Origin: Bordetella parapertussis
GTDB taxonomy: Bacteria; Pseudomonadota; Gammaproteobacteria; Burkholderiales; Burkholderiaceae_A
Length of the DNA stretch: 64,000 bases
Direction of reading: 5' to 3'
Assembly (NCBI GenBank): GCA_945877235.1
Contig: CAMCRF010000002.1
Coordinates: 124,001-188,000, forward strand
In this document: positions 47,663 to 58,012 of the stretch, piece after piece
How the letters are laid out: each line of letters begins with the position of its first letter
How positions within the stretch are numbered: the stretch's first letter is position 1
The notes under the pieces: model-generated
Seen by the model: the letters and a program-made list of their open reading frames with translations, nothing else
Told to the model about the DNA's origin: nothing
Database searches by the model: none
Translations under genes and position numbers: made by a program

Positions 47663-48475
47663 ATGCCAACCTCCTCTGCTGCCCTGCTTTCAGTGGATCG
47701 CCTCAGCTTCGCCTATGGGCGTCGCCCCATCCTGAAAGATTTGAGTTTCCACCTGAGCCGAGGAGAGGTCTTGGCTGTGATGGGTGGCTCGGGGGTAGGC
47801 AAGACCACCATCCTGCGGCTGCTCGCCGGACTCATCAAGCCCGCCTCGGGCTCTGTGATGCTGTTGGGGCAGGATCTGGCGACTGCCGATCAGCGGGATT
47901 TGTATGCCGTGCGCAGGCGCATGGGCCTGCTGTTCCAGTTTGGGGCTCTGCTCACGGACCTCACCTGCTTTGAGAACGTGGCCTTCCCGCTGCGAGAGCA
48001 CGCGCGACTGCCTGAGCAAATGCTTCGGGATTTGGTGCTGCTGAAACTCGAGGCCGTTGGTTTGCGCGGCGCGGCCGATCTTTTCCCCAGCGAGATTTCC
48101 GGTGGCATGGCGAGGCGGGTGGCTTTGGCCAGGGCCATTGCGCTCGACCCAGAGGTCATCCTCTACGACGAGCCGTTCGCTGGCCTCGACCCCATCTCGT
48201 TGGGGGTAACGGCTCGGCTCATACGCGCGTTAAATGACGCCCTTGGCGCAGGCTCCATTGTGGTGACGCATGATGTTGCCGAGAGCTTTGCAATTGCTGA
48301 CCATGTCGCAGTACTCGCCCCTTCGGCAGATGGAGCGCAACTCGTGGCCTATGGAACACCCGATGCACTGCGGGCCTCGGAGGACCCTTTCGTGCAGCAG
48401 TTCTTGGGAGGACACGAAAATGGTCCAGTCGCCTTTCACATGGCGGCCCCCGGACTTGAAGAGGCCTTCCGATGA
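47663..48475 (+). CDS. mlaF: Mla phospholipid transport ATPase MlaF
   Basis: A 270-residue ATPase of the system that moves phospholipids between outer and inner membrane to keep lipid asymmetry. Walker A GGSGVGKTT is near residues 41-49, with ISGGMARRVALARA and ILYDEPFAGLDP. The upstream 107-bp gap is shared with the divergent kdsC; I see no convincing promoter there. It overlaps mlaE by four bases. Confidence 0.95.
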   Translation: MPTSSAALLSVDRLSFAYGRRPILKDLSFHLSRGEVLAVMGGSGVGKTTILRLLAGLIKPASGSVMLLGQDLATADQRDLYAVRRRMGLLFQFGALLTDLTCFENVAFPLREHARLPEQMLRDLVLLKLEAVGLRGAADLFPSEISGGMARRVALARAIALDPEVILYDEPFAGLDPISLGVTARLIRALNDALGAGSIVVTHDVAESFAIADHVAVLAPSADGAQLVAYGTPDALRASEDPFVQQFLGGHENGPVAFHMAAPGLEEAFR

Positions 48476-49251
48476 GGCTGGATATGCTCTCGAAGCTTGG
48501 CGCAAGCACCCTCTCTTTGCTGGCCGCGCTGGGTGAGTTTAAGTGGCTGGGGGCTCGTCTGTTGGCCCGGCTCCCGAGCGTAAGCCTTCGCCCATCCTTG
48601 GTTGTACGTCAGATCCATTTTCTCGGGAATCATTCCCTGGCGATCATTGTTGTCTCGGGTCTCTTTGTTGGATTGGTCTTGGGGTTGCAGGGGTATTACA
48701 CGCTGCGTCGGTACGGGTCTGAGGAAGCCATAGGGCTACTCGTGGCGCTCGCATTGGTTCGCGAGCTCGGGCCTGTGGTGACTGCACTTCTTTTTGCGGG
48801 ACGAGCGGGTACTGCGCTCGCTGCCGAGATTGGCCTCATGAAGTCTGGTGAGCAGCTTGCGGCTCTTGAGGCTATGGCTGTCGATCCACTTAAACGCATT
48901 GTGGCTCCCCGGTTTTTTGCTGGACTTTTGGTGATGCCCCTGCTGGCCGCACTCTTCTCGGCGGTGGGCGTGATGGGCGGCTGGCTTGTTGCAGTGGGGC
49001 TGATTGGCGTAGATGACGGTGCGTTCTGGTCCCAGATCACTTCAGGCGTTGACTTCTGGGACGACCTGCTCAACGGCGTCTGGAAGAGCTGTGTGTTTGG
49101 GTGGGCAGTCACACATATCGCCTTGTATATGGGGCTTGAATGCAAGCCGACCCCCGAGGGGGTGGCACGCGCCACCACTCAAACCGTGGTGGTCGGCTCT
49201 CTCGTGGTTCTGGGCCTAGACTTTGTGCTTACCGCCCTCATGTTCGGATAA
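48472..49251 (+). CDS. mlaE: Mla phospholipid transport permease MlaE
   Basis: A 259-residue, about six-helix inner-membrane permease. Family segments FLGNHSLAIIVVSGLFVGLVLGLQGYY and LVRELGPVVTALLFAGRAGTALAAEIG are clear. It forms the MlaFEDB complex with its neighbours. mlaD follows after 10 bp. Confidence 0.95.
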   Translation: MRLDMLSKLGASTLSLLAALGEFKWLGARLLARLPSVSLRPSLVVRQIHFLGNHSLAIIVVSGLFVGLVLGLQGYYTLRRYGSEEAIGLLVALALVRELGPVVTALLFAGRAGTALAAEIGLMKSGEQLAALEAMAVDPLKRIVAPRFFAGLLVMPLLAALFSAVGVMGGWLVAVGLIGVDDGAFWSQITSGVDFWDDLLNGVWKSCVFGWAVTHIALYMGLECKPTPEGVARATTQTVVVGSLVVLGLDFVLTALMFG

Positions 49252-49261
49252 GGAAGACAGC

Positions 49262-49750
49262 ATGCAGCGAAACCTCAATCTTCTTGTGGGACTCTTCGTT
49301 CTACTTGGCGCAATTGCGCTCATTTTTTTGTCCTTGCGGGTGAGTAATCTCTCAGGGGGGGGTGATGCTGGCCCGAGTTACACGGTAACGGCCGCCTTTG
49401 ACAATATCGGTGGACTGAAGGCCCGTGCGGCCGTCAAGAGTGCCGGGGTGGTAGTTGGGCGGGTGCGTGAGATTCGGCTTGATCCCCAGACATACCAGGC
49501 GCTCGTGGTTATGGATTTGACCCAAGGGGTTCCTTTCCCCAAAGACAGTTCGGCCAAAATCCTCACTTCTGGTCTACTCGGAGAGCAGTATGTGGGGCTT
49601 ACGCCGGGCGCTGAGGAGAAGATGCTCGGGGCGAACGACCGGATTCAAATGACGCAGTCAGCGGTTGTCCTTGAGAATCTCATTTCTCAGTTCCTCTACA
49701 ACCGAAGCGATCCTGCACCTGCGGAACCAAGCGCTGCAAAAGGCCTCTGA
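49262..49750 (+). CDS. mlaD: Mla MCE-domain lipid-binding protein MlaD
   Basis: A 162-residue protein with an N-terminal transmembrane helix (about residues 5-24) and one MCE domain (VTAAFDNIGGLKARAAVKSAGVVVGRV, and LGEQYVGLTPG). It forms the hexameric lipid channel on MlaFE. AAGGA precedes the ATG at 49262; the frame stays open slightly upstream inside mlaE. Confidence 0.94.
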   Translation: MQRNLNLLVGLFVLLGAIALIFLSLRVSNLSGGGDAGPSYTVTAAFDNIGGLKARAAVKSAGVVVGRVREIRLDPQTYQALVVMDLTQGVPFPKDSSAKILTSGLLGEQYVGLTPGAEEKMLGANDRIQMTQSAVVLENLISQFLYNRSDPAPAEPSAAKGL

Positions 49751-49755
49751 CAAAA

Positions 49756-50499
49756 ATGACACTCCTCAACACCATAAAAATCCGAATCCCACGCGCGACG
49801 ACGCGATGGGTTTTTGCCGGCCTGGGGCTCCTGCTTAGTGGCTGTGCCTCACTGCCCGTCGGACATCAAACGGACCCAAGAGATCCGCTTGAAGCCCTCA
49901 ACCGCGGCGTATTTGAGTTCAATTTAAAGGCGGATGAGCATGTGATCCGCCCAGCGGCGAATACGTACCGCAGGGTGACGCCTGAGCCTGTTCGCCAGGG
50001 GGTCACGAATGTCCTCTCGAATCTTCGGGACACCACCACCACGGTGCATCACCTCCTTCAAGGGGAAGTAGATGCCGCCTCGGAATCAGCCGGTCGGGTG
50101 TTTCTCAACAGCACCGTTGGCATTCTCGGCGTGATTGATGTCGCCAGTGACTTGGGTCTTCGGCGTTCTCGAGAAGACGCGGGCCTCACACTCGCGAACT
50201 GGGGGCTCCCAAGCGGTCCTTTCCTCATGCTCCCCCTCATGGGGCCCAGTACGGCGAGAGATCTCTTCGGTGATGTTATGGATGGGCAGATAGATCCCAT
50301 GGATTGGGCCTTGAGCGCTGACCGTGCAACTCGAAATGCCACCTTGGGCCTGACGATTCTCGATAAGCGCGTGAGCCTCATGGAGGCGGAATCGACCTTT
50401 GGCATGATGTCCTTTGACGCCTATCTCTCTGTTCGAGACGCTTACCTCGCTCGCAGGGCTCAGCGTGCGCAGCAACAAGGTGGGGGGGCGCAACGATGA
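49756..50499 (+). CDS. mlaA: Mla outer-membrane lipoprotein MlaA (VacJ)
   Basis: A 247-residue lipoprotein with a signal sequence ending in LLLSGC (Cys about residue 30). DPLEALNRGVFEFN and the ENTVGILGVIDVASDLGL-like segment are VacJ features, followed by GPSTARDL. It removes misplaced phospholipids from the outer membrane and hands them to MlaC. Its location between mlaD and mlaC is the Burkholderiales arrangement. Confidence 0.94.
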   Translation: MTLLNTIKIRIPRATTRWVFAGLGLLLSGCASLPVGHQTDPRDPLEALNRGVFEFNLKADEHVIRPAANTYRRVTPEPVRQGVTNVLSNLRDTTTTVHHLLQGEVDAASESAGRVFLNSTVGILGVIDVASDLGLRRSREDAGLTLANWGLPSGPFLMLPLMGPSTARDLFGDVMDGQIDPMDWALSADRATRNATLGLTILDKRVSLMEAESTFGMMSFDAYLSVRDAYLARRAQRAQQQGGGAQR

Positions 50500-51164
50500 A
50501 CAGACGCTGCACTGCCGCCGGTTCTTCGCCCATGCGTCGCGCGCTATTGGCCCGTCTGGCCGCGTTGCTCCTTGTCCCCGCTGGGGCGAGCGCGCAAGTC
50601 CTTGTGGCCAGTCCAGACGGTCTTATCCGGAGCATGAGTGAAGACCTGCTTCGAGTGATCAAAGCAGACCGACGTCTGGTTGAGGGCGATCTCGATCGAC
50701 TCAATGCCGTGGTCGATGAGCGGGTAATGCCCTCGGTCGATTTCTCTCGCATGACTGCCCTCACGGTCGGTATTCACTGGAGGCGCGCCACCCCAGAGCA
50801 GCAGCAAAGGCTCATGATTGCATTCAGAGAACTTTTGCTGCTCACCTATGCAGATGCACTTCGGAATGTGCAGAACGCCAGTGTCGATGTGAAGCCAGGC
50901 CGGTACCCTGCAGAGGCCGAGGACGTGATCGTCAGAACGCAGGTGATCCGAGCGGGCAAAGAGCCCATCCAGCTTGATTATCGGCTCAGCAAAACTGCAC
51001 AAGGCTGGAAAATTTACGACTTTAATGTCCTGGGCCTCTGGATGGTTGACCACTACCGCAATCAGTTTGGCCAACTGGTAACGGCCCGTGGCTTAGACGG
51101 TCTCATTGCCGCGCTCGAGCAAAAGAATAAGGCATTGCGGTCGGCCATGACGGCAAAGCGGTGA
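50496..51164 (+). CDS. mlaC: Mla periplasmic phospholipid-binding protein MlaC
   Basis: A 222-residue periplasmic carrier. The signal peptide is clearest if translation begins at the internal ATG 50532 (MRRALLARLA, cleavage near GASA), but the ATG at 50496 overlaps mlaA by four bases and is kept as the call. VMPSVDFSRMTALTVGIHWRRATPEQQQ and the DYRL..GWKIYDFNVLG segments are typical. It overlaps mlaB by four bases. Confidence 0.93.
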   Translation: MNRRCTAAGSSPMRRALLARLAALLLVPAGASAQVLVASPDGLIRSMSEDLLRVIKADRRLVEGDLDRLNAVVDERVMPSVDFSRMTALTVGIHWRRATPEQQQRLMIAFRELLLLTYADALRNVQNASVDVKPGRYPAEAEDVIVRTQVIRAGKEPIQLDYRLSKTAQGWKIYDFNVLGLWMVDHYRNQFGQLVTARGLDGLIAALEQKNKALRSAMTAKR

Positions 51165-51460
51165 CAGTGCAAACCGAGCGTCAGCTTGAGCTGCTTTGGG
51201 ATCAGGCACTCACCCTCGCCCATTGTGTCGATGCGCTCAACACATTCAGGCCGTTGGTTGCGAAAGCCCTTGCCCCTGGCGTGGTTCTGCAGTGCAGCCT
51301 GGCGAGCTGGAAAAAGGTCGACACCAGCGCACTGACGGTGTTGCTCGCACTGAGACGGCAGGCCCGTGAGGCCAATGCAACGATCCGCTTTCTGCACAGC
51401 CCCCCAACACTGAAGTCCCTGGCTCGTATGAGTCAGGTTGACACCCTGCTCAATCTCTAA
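51161..51460 (+). CDS. mlaB: STAS-domain protein MlaB
   Basis: A 99-residue STAS protein starting with GTG inside the mlaC stop. The segment DTSALTVLLALRRQA (about residues 50-64) is the conserved helix tip, with the serine in place. MlaB binds MlaF and is needed for its activity. The next gene's ATG shares one base with its stop. Confidence 0.88.
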   Translation: MTVQTERQLELLWDQALTLAHCVDALNTFRPLVAKALAPGVVLQCSLASWKKVDTSALTVLLALRRQAREANATIRFLHSPPTLKSLARMSQVDTLLNL

Positions 51461-52197
51461 TGGTTCCTGCACTCTCTTTTCGAGCGGTTACCAAGCGCTA
51501 CCTCGGTCGTGGGGGTCGCTCTGTCGATGCCCTTCAAGGGGTCACGTTCGATGTCGCCCAGGGAGACTTTTTTGCCCTTCTGGGTCCGAATGGCGCCGGC
51601 AAGACGACCCTCATTCAGTGCATGGCCGGCCTCGTGCTGCCCACTTCAGGTTCCATTGCGGTCATGGGCCATGATGTGGCGCGTGAGCCTTACGTCACGC
51701 GGCGGCTTTTGGGCGTGGTCCCGCAAGAGCTGGTTTTTGATCCTTTCTTTACGGTTAGAGAAACCCTGCGTATGCAGTCTGGATTTTTCGGGTTGGGTCG
51801 AAACGATGATTGGATTGACGAGTGCCTCAGTGCCTTGGGCCTCTTAGACAAGGCGGATGCGAATATGCGAGCGCTTTCGGGGGGCATGAAACGCCGCGTC
51901 TTGGTTGCCCAGGCCATTGTGCACAGACCTGCGGTCATGGTGCTCGATGAGCCCACAGCTGGCGTAGACATTGAGCTCAGAGAGAGTCTCTGGGCATTCA
52001 TGACCCGACTGAATCACGCGGGACACACCATCGTTCTCACGACCCATTACCTCGAAGAGGCAGAGACTCTGTGTCGTCATGTGGCTTTTCTTAAGGGGGG
52101 CAGATTAGTCGCCCACAGTGACACCAAGACACTGCTCGCAGGCAGTCGCATGGATGACACCTTTAAACGGATCCTTGCGGACTCGGCCGTAGAATAG
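51460..52197 (+). CDS. ABC transporter ATP-binding protein (ABC-2 type, YadG-like), partner permease missing
   Basis: A 245-residue ATPase with Walker [10 protein letters not shown] (about residues 42-50), signature LSGGMKRRVLVAQA and Walker B VMVLDEPTAGVD. HYLEEAETLCRHVAFL is typical of the CcmA/YadG group, which works with an ABC-2 permease. In related genomes the permease gene follows at once; here bolA starts four bases after the stop. It may use a permease encoded elsewhere or be a remnant. It is in the mla transcription direction. Confidence 0.85.
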   Translation: MVPALSFRAVTKRYLGRGGRSVDALQGVTFDVAQGDFFALLGPNGAGKTTLIQCMAGLVLPTSGSIAVMGHDVAREPYVTRRLLGVVPQELVFDPFFTVRETLRMQSGFFGLGRNDDWIDECLSALGLLDKADANMRALSGGMKRRVLVAQAIVHRPAVMVLDEPTAGVDIELRESLWAFMTRLNHAGHTIVLTTHYLEEAETLCRHVAFLKGGRLVAHSDTKTLLAGSRMDDTFKRILADSAVE

Positions 52198-52201
52198 AGT
52201 T

Positions 52202-52441
52202 ATGACACCCGAATTCATCCAAGAACTCCTTGCAGCGGGGCTCGAATGCGAGCAGCTCAGCGTGTCCGGTGACGGCCACCATTTCGAAGCCCTTATCGTC
52301 TGCGAAGCCTTTGAGGGTAAGCGCCTGATCGCTCGCCATCAGATGGTCTATGCGGTGCTGGGTGATCGCATGAAGCAAGAGATTCATGCCCTCTCCATGA
52401 AGACGCTTACTCCTCAAGAGTGGGCCGCACGTAGCGCCTGA
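52202..52441 (+). CDS. BolA family protein (IbaG type)
   Basis: A 79-residue BolA-fold protein with [26 protein letters not shown] (split over about residues 26-51), the helix and histidine used with monothiol glutaredoxins in iron-sulfur cluster handling. IbaG lies before murA in many proteobacteria, as here (2 bp apart). Confidence 0.9.
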   Translation: MTPEFIQELLAAGLECEQLSVSGDGHHFEALIVCEAFEGKRLIARHQMVYAVLGDRMKQEIHALSMKTLTPQEWAARSA

Positions 52442-52443
52442 CG

Positions 52444-53709
52444 ATGGACAGGTTCCAGATCGAGGGAGGCGTTCGCCTCCATGGTGAGGTTCGTGTCTCA
52501 GGCGCGAAGAACGCAGCACTTCCCATGATGGCAGCCTGTTTGCTCACCGACGAGCCGCTGGTGCTAAGCAATGTACCGCCACTGAAAGATGTTGGCACCC
52601 TCATCAAGCTTTTGCGCGGCATGGGTGTCAAGGTTGATCACGAAGCTGATCAAGAGCGCTTGATTTTAAATGCACAGCATCTTGATCGGCCGGAGGCACC
52701 CTATGAGCTTGTGAAGACGATGCGCGCCTCGATCTTGGTACTCGGGCCCCTGCTCGCTCGCGTTGGACGCGCTCGAGTCAGTCTTCCAGGCGGCTGTGCG
52801 ATTGGGCAGCGTCCCGTCGATCAGCACATTAAGGGCCTGCAGGCTATGGGCGCAGCAATTGACATCGCGCACGGATACATCGAGGCCGGTGTTGAGCGGC
52901 TCGTCGGAGCCCGTTTGGCAACCGATATGGTGACGGTCACCGGCACTGAGAACCTCATGATGGCGGCCTGTCTGGCAAAAGGAACGACTGTTATCGAGAA
53001 CGCCGCGCGCGAGCCCGAGGTTGTAAACCTCGCGCAATGCCTTGCGGCAATGGGTGCGCAGATCTCCGGCGCCGGCACAGACCGGATCGTCATCGAGGGG
53101 GTTGAGCGGCTGCATGGCGCAGAGGTAGCGGTCATGCCGGATCGCATCGAGGCCGGCACTTTCCTATGCGCGGTCGCCGCGACGCAAGGAAAGGTCTTTC
53201 TTCGCGGTGCAAATGCAGACCATATGACCGCAACCCTCGAGAAACTTCGCCAGGCTGGTCTGCATTGGGAGGTTCGGCCGGACGGCATAGAGGCATGGTC
53301 AGAGCATCGACCCAGAGCATTTGATTTGCGAACAGCCCCCTATCCTGGGCTGGCAACCGATATGCAGGCCCAGTGTATGGCTGTCAATCTGGTTGCGCAG
53401 GGGACGAGCCGTGTCATTGAAACGATTTTTGAGAATCGGTTTATGCACGTCCAAGAAATGCAGCGGCTGGGAGCCCAGATCAGCATTGAGGGCCACACAG
53501 CCATCATTCAGGGGGTCGAACATTTAACCGGTGCGTGTGTCATGGCCACCGACCTTCGTGCGTCCGCTGGGCTGGTCATCGCCGGATTGGTAGCTGAAGG
53601 CGTGACTGAGATCGATCGCATCTATCACCTCGATCGCGGCTACGACCGCATGGAGGAGAAGTTACTCGGGCTCGGCGCGCGGGTGCGGCGTGTTGGAGGC
53701 GCCTCATGA
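52444..53709 (+). CDS. murA: UDP-N-acetylglucosamine 1-carboxyvinyltransferase
   Basis: A 421-residue enzyme, the committed step of peptidoglycan synthesis and the fosfomycin target. [12 protein letters not shown] (about residues 21-32) and the catalytic-loop cysteine in [15 protein letters not shown] are present, so fosfomycin sensitivity is expected at the enzyme level. It overlaps hisG by four bases. Confidence 0.97.
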   Translation: MDRFQIEGGVRLHGEVRVSGAKNAALPMMAACLLTDEPLVLSNVPPLKDVGTLIKLLRGMGVKVDHEADQERLILNAQHLDRPEAPYELVKTMRASILVLGPLLARVGRARVSLPGGCAIGQRPVDQHIKGLQAMGAAIDIAHGYIEAGVERLVGARLATDMVTVTGTENLMMAACLAKGTTVIENAAREPEVVNLAQCLAAMGAQISGAGTDRIVIEGVERLHGAEVAVMPDRIEAGTFLCAVAATQGKVFLRGANADHMTATLEKLRQAGLHWEVRPDGIEAWSEHRPRAFDLRTAPYPGLATDMQAQCMAVNLVAQGTSRVIETIFENRFMHVQEMQRLGAQISIEGHTAIIQGVEHLTGACVMATDLRASAGLVIAGLVAEGVTEIDRIYHLDRGYDRMEEKLLGLGARVRRVGGAS

Positions 53710-54341
53710 TCACGCTCGCGCTCTCCAAAGGCCGAATTTTTAACGAGACGCTTCCGATGCTCAAGTCTGTTGGCATTGAGCCGCTTGAGCGGCCCGACGA
53801 GTCTCGAAAGCTCGTGCTCCCGACCAGCCTCGCTCATGTTCGCCTCTTGATTGTGCGCGCCAGTGACGTACCCACTTATGTGCAATATGGTGCCGCAGAC
53901 CTCGGCGTGGCGGGCTCAGATGTCTTGGTCGAGCATGGGGGTGAGGGTCTATATCAGCCCGTCGATCTCCGGATCGGTCGCTGTCGCATGTGTTTGGCCG
54001 CACCGACAGGTTTCGATCTGCAGGCGCAACTGCGTCGGGGCAGCCGCCTGAGCGTGGCCACAAAGTATGTCGAGACCACACGCCGCTATTTTGCGCAGCG
54101 TGGCATGCATGCAGACCTCATCAAACTCTATGGCTCTATGGAGCTTGCCCCCTTGGTGGGCTTGGCAGACGTCATCGTAGATCTGGTCTCTACTGGGGCA
54201 ACACTCAAGGCCAACGGGCTCGAGGCATTCGAGACCATTGCAGAGGTCTCCTCACGGCTGGTGGTGAATCAAGCCGCCTTGAAGCTCCGGTTTGAGGAGC
54301 TTGACCCATTGGTTCGTGCCTTTGCAAAGGCAGCTGTATGA
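53706..54341 (+). CDS. hisG: ATP phosphoribosyltransferase, short form
   Basis: A 211-residue catalytic subunit for the first step of histidine synthesis. [13 protein letters not shown] at the N-terminus and [15 protein letters not shown] with the PRPP site near residue 158 are intact. The short form lacks the regulatory C-terminal domain and needs HisZ, which is not in the window. It overlaps murA and hisD by four bases each. Confidence 0.96.
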   Translation: MITLALSKGRIFNETLPMLKSVGIEPLERPDESRKLVLPTSLAHVRLLIVRASDVPTYVQYGAADLGVAGSDVLVEHGGEGLYQPVDLRIGRCRMCLAAPTGFDLQAQLRRGSRLSVATKYVETTRRYFAQRGMHADLIKLYGSMELAPLVGLADVIVDLVSTGATLKANGLEAFETIAEVSSRLVVNQAALKLRFEELDPLVRAFAKAAV

Positions 54342-55663
54342 CCGCAAACACCCCTTGTCCCGTATTGCGGCTCGACAGTCGCGCCCTTGACTTCAGGTCT
54401 GCACTCTACGAACGGCTTGCATATGAGCAAGGCCAAGACGATGCCATTGCTCAAACCGTCAAGCAGATTTTGGCCAACGTACGGCAGCGAGGCGATGCCG
54501 CTGTGCTCGAGTACACCGCGCGTTTTGACCGCCTGCATGTGCAGTCGCCTGATGCCCTTGAACTCTCCTCGGTGGAGCTTAAGGCCGCCTACGAGCGTCT
54601 CACACAGGATCAGCGCACCGCGCTTGCGGCTGCAGCGGATCGTATTCGTGTCTTTCACGAGGCTCAGCGTCAATCGTCTTGGTCCATCGTCGATGAACAC
54701 GGGTCCCGACTCGGGCAGCGCATCAGCCCCTTGGATCGCGCTGGACTCTATGTGCCAGGTGGGAAGGCTGCCTATCCTTCCTCGGTGCTCATGAATGCTA
54801 TTCCTGCCAAAGTTGCGGGCGTCCCTGAATTGGTTATGGTGGTTCCAACGCCAGGCGGGGAGCGAAACGACCTCGTATTGGCTGCTGCGCACCTTGCGGG
54901 TGTCGATCGAGCCTTCACCATTGGTGGGGCCCAGGCAATTGCCGCCCTGGCGTTCGGCACCCAGTCTATTCCAGCGGTCGACAAGATCGTAGGCCCCGGA
55001 AATGCCTACGTTGCAGAGGCTAAGCGGCAGGTTTTCGGCCGCGTCGGCATTGACATGATTGCTGGCCCCTCCGAAATTCTGGTGATCTGCGACGGGCAGA
55101 CACCCGCCGAATGGGTGGCCATGGACCTGTTCTCACAGGCTGAGCATGATGAGCTGGCGCAGAGCATTCTGCTTTGTCCTGACGGCGCGTACTTGGATGC
55201 AGTCCAGGCAGCCATTGACCGACTCCTACCCAGTATGCCTCGGGCAGACATCATTCGAACGTCGCTCTCGAATCGTGGGCTCATGGTGCAGGTGCAGAGT
55301 CTCGAGGAGGCCTGTGTGATTGCCAGCGATATTGCTCCCGAGCACCTTGAAATCTCAACCGACCAGCCAGGCCACTGGGCCCAACAGATTCATCACGCAG
55401 GGGCCATGTTTCTCGGCCGCTTCACCTCAGAGTCCCTTGGGGACTACTGTGCCGGCCCCAACCACGTACTTCCCACCATGCGCACCGCGCGCTTCTCGTC
55501 CCCCTTGGGGGTATACGATTTTCAAAAGCGCACCAGCATGGTTGAGGTCAGTGAAGCGGGTGCTCAGGTGCTCGGTCCCATCGCTGCAACGCTTGCGTGG
55601 GGGGAGTCTCTGGCAGCACACGCGCGCGCTGCAGAGTTGCGCGTAAAGCCCGCAGCCCCCTAG
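54338..55663 (+). CDS. hisD: Histidinol dehydrogenase
   Basis: A 441-residue zinc enzyme that performs the last two steps of histidine synthesis. The signature [16 protein letters not shown] and [13 protein letters not shown] are clear, with [14 protein letters not shown] near the C-terminus. It ends 6 bp before the stop of the inverted hisC gene; in related genomes hisC would follow on the same strand. Confidence 0.97.
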   Translation: MTANTPCPVLRLDSRALDFRSALYERLAYEQGQDDAIAQTVKQILANVRQRGDAAVLEYTARFDRLHVQSPDALELSSVELKAAYERLTQDQRTALAAAADRIRVFHEAQRQSSWSIVDEHGSRLGQRISPLDRAGLYVPGGKAAYPSSVLMNAIPAKVAGVPELVMVVPTPGGERNDLVLAAAHLAGVDRAFTIGGAQAIAALAFGTQSIPAVDKIVGPGNAYVAEAKRQVFGRVGIDMIAGPSEILVICDGQTPAEWVAMDLFSQAEHDELAQSILLCPDGAYLDAVQAAIDRLLPSMPRADIIRTSLSNRGLMVQVQSLEEACVIASDIAPEHLEISTDQPGHWAQQIHHAGAMFLGRFTSESLGDYCAGPNHVLPTMRTARFSSPLGVYDFQKRTSMVEVSEAGAQVLGPIAATLAWGESLAAHARAAELRVKPAAP

Positions 55664-55669
55664 ACCGAC

Positions 55670-56734
55670 TCAGGCGACCTGCTCAAGCGCTCGAATGAGC
55701 GCAAAGCATTCAGCGTCCGTTCCCACGGTGATTCGAAGCCAATGCTCAATGCGAGGCTTTTGGAAGTGCCGCACCAGAATCTTCTGACTCCGCAGGCTGT
55801 GAGCAATCTCTGCAGCTTGACGGGATGCGTGTCGAGCAAAAACAAAATTAGCAGCCGAGGGAAGCACTTGAAAGCCCAGGCTCTGGAGTGCTCCGGTAAG
55901 CCAATCACGACTCTTCATCACGGCGGCGCGATTGTGGATGAGCCACTCTTCGTCCTCAAGTGCGGCCAGGCCGGCGGCCTGTGCGAGTCGATCGAGGGGG
56001 TAGGAGTTGAAGCTGTCTTTGATTCGAATGAGGGCTTGAAGCAGGCTGGGTTGGCCAAATGCCAGACCAATGCGCATACCGGCAAGGCCCCTTGATTTGG
56101 AGAGCGACTGGGTAACCAGTAGATTGGGATACCGCGCGACCAGGGGTGCGCAGCTCTGTCCACCGAAGTCGACATAGGCTTCGTCGACCACCACAAGGGT
56201 GTGAGGGCGTGCACTCAGAAAAGCCTCGATGACTGCGGTTTCAATCGCTCTTCCGGTTGGGGCATTGGGATTGGGGAAAATCACCGCCGTTCGATCTCTT
56301 GGGATGTCATCGAGGTCAATTTCGAAGGCATCTGTCAGGGGGATGGGGGCAGCCTCAATACCGTAGAGCCGGCAGTAGCTTGGATAAAAGCTGTAGCTGA
56401 TGTCGGGGAAGACTAGCGGCTGAGCGTGATTCAGCAGGCCTTGGAAGACAAATGCAAGAATCTCGTCCGAGCCATTTCCCGCAAACACGTGGTCGGGATC
56501 AAGGCCCAGTCGCTTGGCAGCGGCCGTGCGCAGAGCAAAGCTCTCTGGGTCGGGGTAGAGCCTTAAAGCCGCACCGTCAGCGCCGAGCGCGTCACGAATC
56601 GCCTGGACGACCCTCTCAGACGGGGGATATGGGTTTTCATTGGTGTTGAGCTTAATAAGCCCCTCGATCTTCGGCTGCTCGCCGGGTACATAGGGGGAGA
56701 GACGCTCGACGATGGGACTCCAGAACGCATTCAT
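55670..56734 (-). CDS. hisC: Histidinol-phosphate aminotransferase, inverted within the his cluster
   Basis: A 354-residue PLP-dependent aminotransferase, seventh step of histidine synthesis. [14 protein letters not shown] (about residues 29-42), [12 protein letters not shown] and the PLP lysine in [16 protein letters not shown] are present, as is the C-terminal RITVGT motif. It occupies the usual hisC slot between hisD and hisB but on the opposite strand. It therefore needs its own promoter, which I could not find convincingly inside the start of hisB. Confidence 0.95.
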   Translation of the reverse strand: MNAFWSPIVERLSPYVPGEQPKIEGLIKLNTNENPYPPSERVVQAIRDALGADGAALRLYPDPESFALRTAAAKRLGLDPDHVFAGNGSDEILAFVFQGLLNHAQPLVFPDISYSFYPSYCRLYGIEAAPIPLTDAFEIDLDDIPRDRTAVIFPNPNAPTGRAIETAVIEAFLSARPHTLVVVDEAYVDFGGQSCAPLVARYPNLLVTQSLSKSRGLAGMRIGLAFGQPSLLQALIRIKDSFNSYPLDRLAQAAGLAALEDEEWLIHNRAAVMKSRDWLTGALQSLGFQVLPSAANFVFARHASRQAAEIAHSLRSQKILVRHFQKPRIEHWLRITVGTDAECFALIRALEQVA

Positions 56735-56757
56735 CGCGCGACTGTATCATTGCACGC

Positions 56758-57348
56758 ATGAGACAAGCACAGGTATCGCGTCACACAGCCGAGACGCAGA
56801 TTGAGGTGTCCATTGGACTGGATGGAACGGGGGCGAGGGAGCTCGCGACGGGACTGCCCTTTCTTGACCATATGCTCGACCAGATCGCACGGCACGGTCT
56901 GATTGATCTCCACGTAAAGGCCAACGGCGACTTGCACATTGATGCCCACCACACGGTGGAAGACATTGGCATTACGCTCGGTCAGGCTTTTTCGAAAGCG
57001 ATTGCCGATAAGCGGGCGGTCAGGCGCTACGGTCATGCCTACGTGCCACTCGACGAGGCGCTCTCGCGCGTCGTGGTAGACCTTTCTGGTCGGCCGGGCC
57101 TGTTTTTTCGGTGCGAGTGGACTCGCTCCATGGTGGGGCAGTTCGATCTCGACTTGGTCCACGAGTTTTTTCAAGGCTTTGTGAATCACGCCCAGGTTAC
57201 GGTGCATGTCGACAATCTGCACGGAGACAACGCACACCATCAGTGCGAAACGATTTTTAAGGCCTTTGGGCGTGCACTGCGTATGGCCTGTGAACTAGAT
57301 CCTCGCCTCGATCCTGACGCGATCCCGTCGACCAAAGGCTGTCTCTAG
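56758..57348 (+). CDS. hisB: Imidazoleglycerol-phosphate dehydratase
   Basis: A 196-residue monofunctional enzyme, without the phosphatase domain found in enterobacterial HisB. The metal-binding motifs [13 protein letters not shown] (about residues 36-48), [11 protein letters not shown] and [14 protein letters not shown] are intact. Its start is only 23 bp from the divergent hisC start, so the operon downstream of hisD restarts here; a TATCAT lies nearby without a good -35. Confidence 0.96.
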   Translation: MRQAQVSRHTAETQIEVSIGLDGTGARELATGLPFLDHMLDQIARHGLIDLHVKANGDLHIDAHHTVEDIGITLGQAFSKAIADKRAVRRYGHAYVPLDEALSRVVVDLSGRPGLFFRCEWTRSMVGQFDLDLVHEFFQGFVNHAQVTVHVDNLHGDNAHHQCETIFKAFGRALRMACELDPRLDPDAIPSTKGCL

Positions 57349-57369
57349 GCCACAGACTCAGAGCGCCCG

Positions 57370-58005
57370 ATGACCATTGCAGTGGTGGATTACGGCACGG
57401 GCAATCTCAGGAGCGTCATGCGTGCAACGCAGGCGGCCGCTCAGCGGCTCGGCATGGACCCCGATCACATCGTTCGAGCAACGCAGCCAGAGCAAATCTG
57501 GTCTGCAAATCGCGTTGTTTTTCCTGGCCAAGGTGCCATGCCCGACTGCATGGCAGGGCTCTCAAGATCAGGGCTGCGAGAGGCACTCGAAGCGTCTCTG
57601 AGGTCAAAGCCCTTCCTGGGTATCTGCGTTGGAGAGCAGATGCTCTTGGATTCCAGCGAGGAGGGAGACACTCCGGGCCTGGGACTTTTCTCTGGCCGCG
57701 TGGTTCGCTTCCCCGTCGACTCTGGATTGAAGGTGCCGCACATGGGCTGGAACCAGGTGAGGTGGACCCGGTCTCATCCGGTCATGAATGGCCTGCAAGC
57801 CCCCTCGGACCGCTGGTTTTATTTTGTGCACAGCTACTACCCTCAGCTCAATGACCCCCACGAGGCACTGGCGGAGTCCGACTATGGCCTCGCCTTTACC
57901 TGTGCCCTAGCCCGGGATAACATCGTTGCAACGCAGTTTCACCCAGAGAAGAGCGCGGCCTCTGGGCTTACGCTCATCGAAAATTTTCTTTCCTGGACCC
58001 CCTAA
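57370..58005 (+). CDS. hisH: Imidazole glycerol phosphate synthase, glutaminase subunit
   Basis: A 211-residue class I glutamine amidotransferase that feeds ammonia to HisF. The catalytic cysteine is in [11 protein letters not shown] (about residue 79) and the His-Glu pair in QFHPEKS (about residue 193). The Gly-rich loop [10 protein letters not shown] forms the oxyanion hole region. hisA starts 7 bp downstream. Confidence 0.96.
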   Translation: MTIAVVDYGTGNLRSVMRATQAAAQRLGMDPDHIVRATQPEQIWSANRVVFPGQGAMPDCMAGLSRSGLREALEASLRSKPFLGICVGEQMLLDSSEEGDTPGLGLFSGRVVRFPVDSGLKVPHMGWNQVRWTRSHPVMNGLQAPSDRWFYFVHSYYPQLNDPHEALAESDYGLAFTCALARDNIVATQFHPEKSAASGLTLIENFLSWTP

Positions 58006-58012
58006 CTCCCGC

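Noticed and set aside
56735..56757. A TATCAT hexamer as promoter of hisB
   Set aside because: No -35 box better than two matching bases is found at 16-18 bp.
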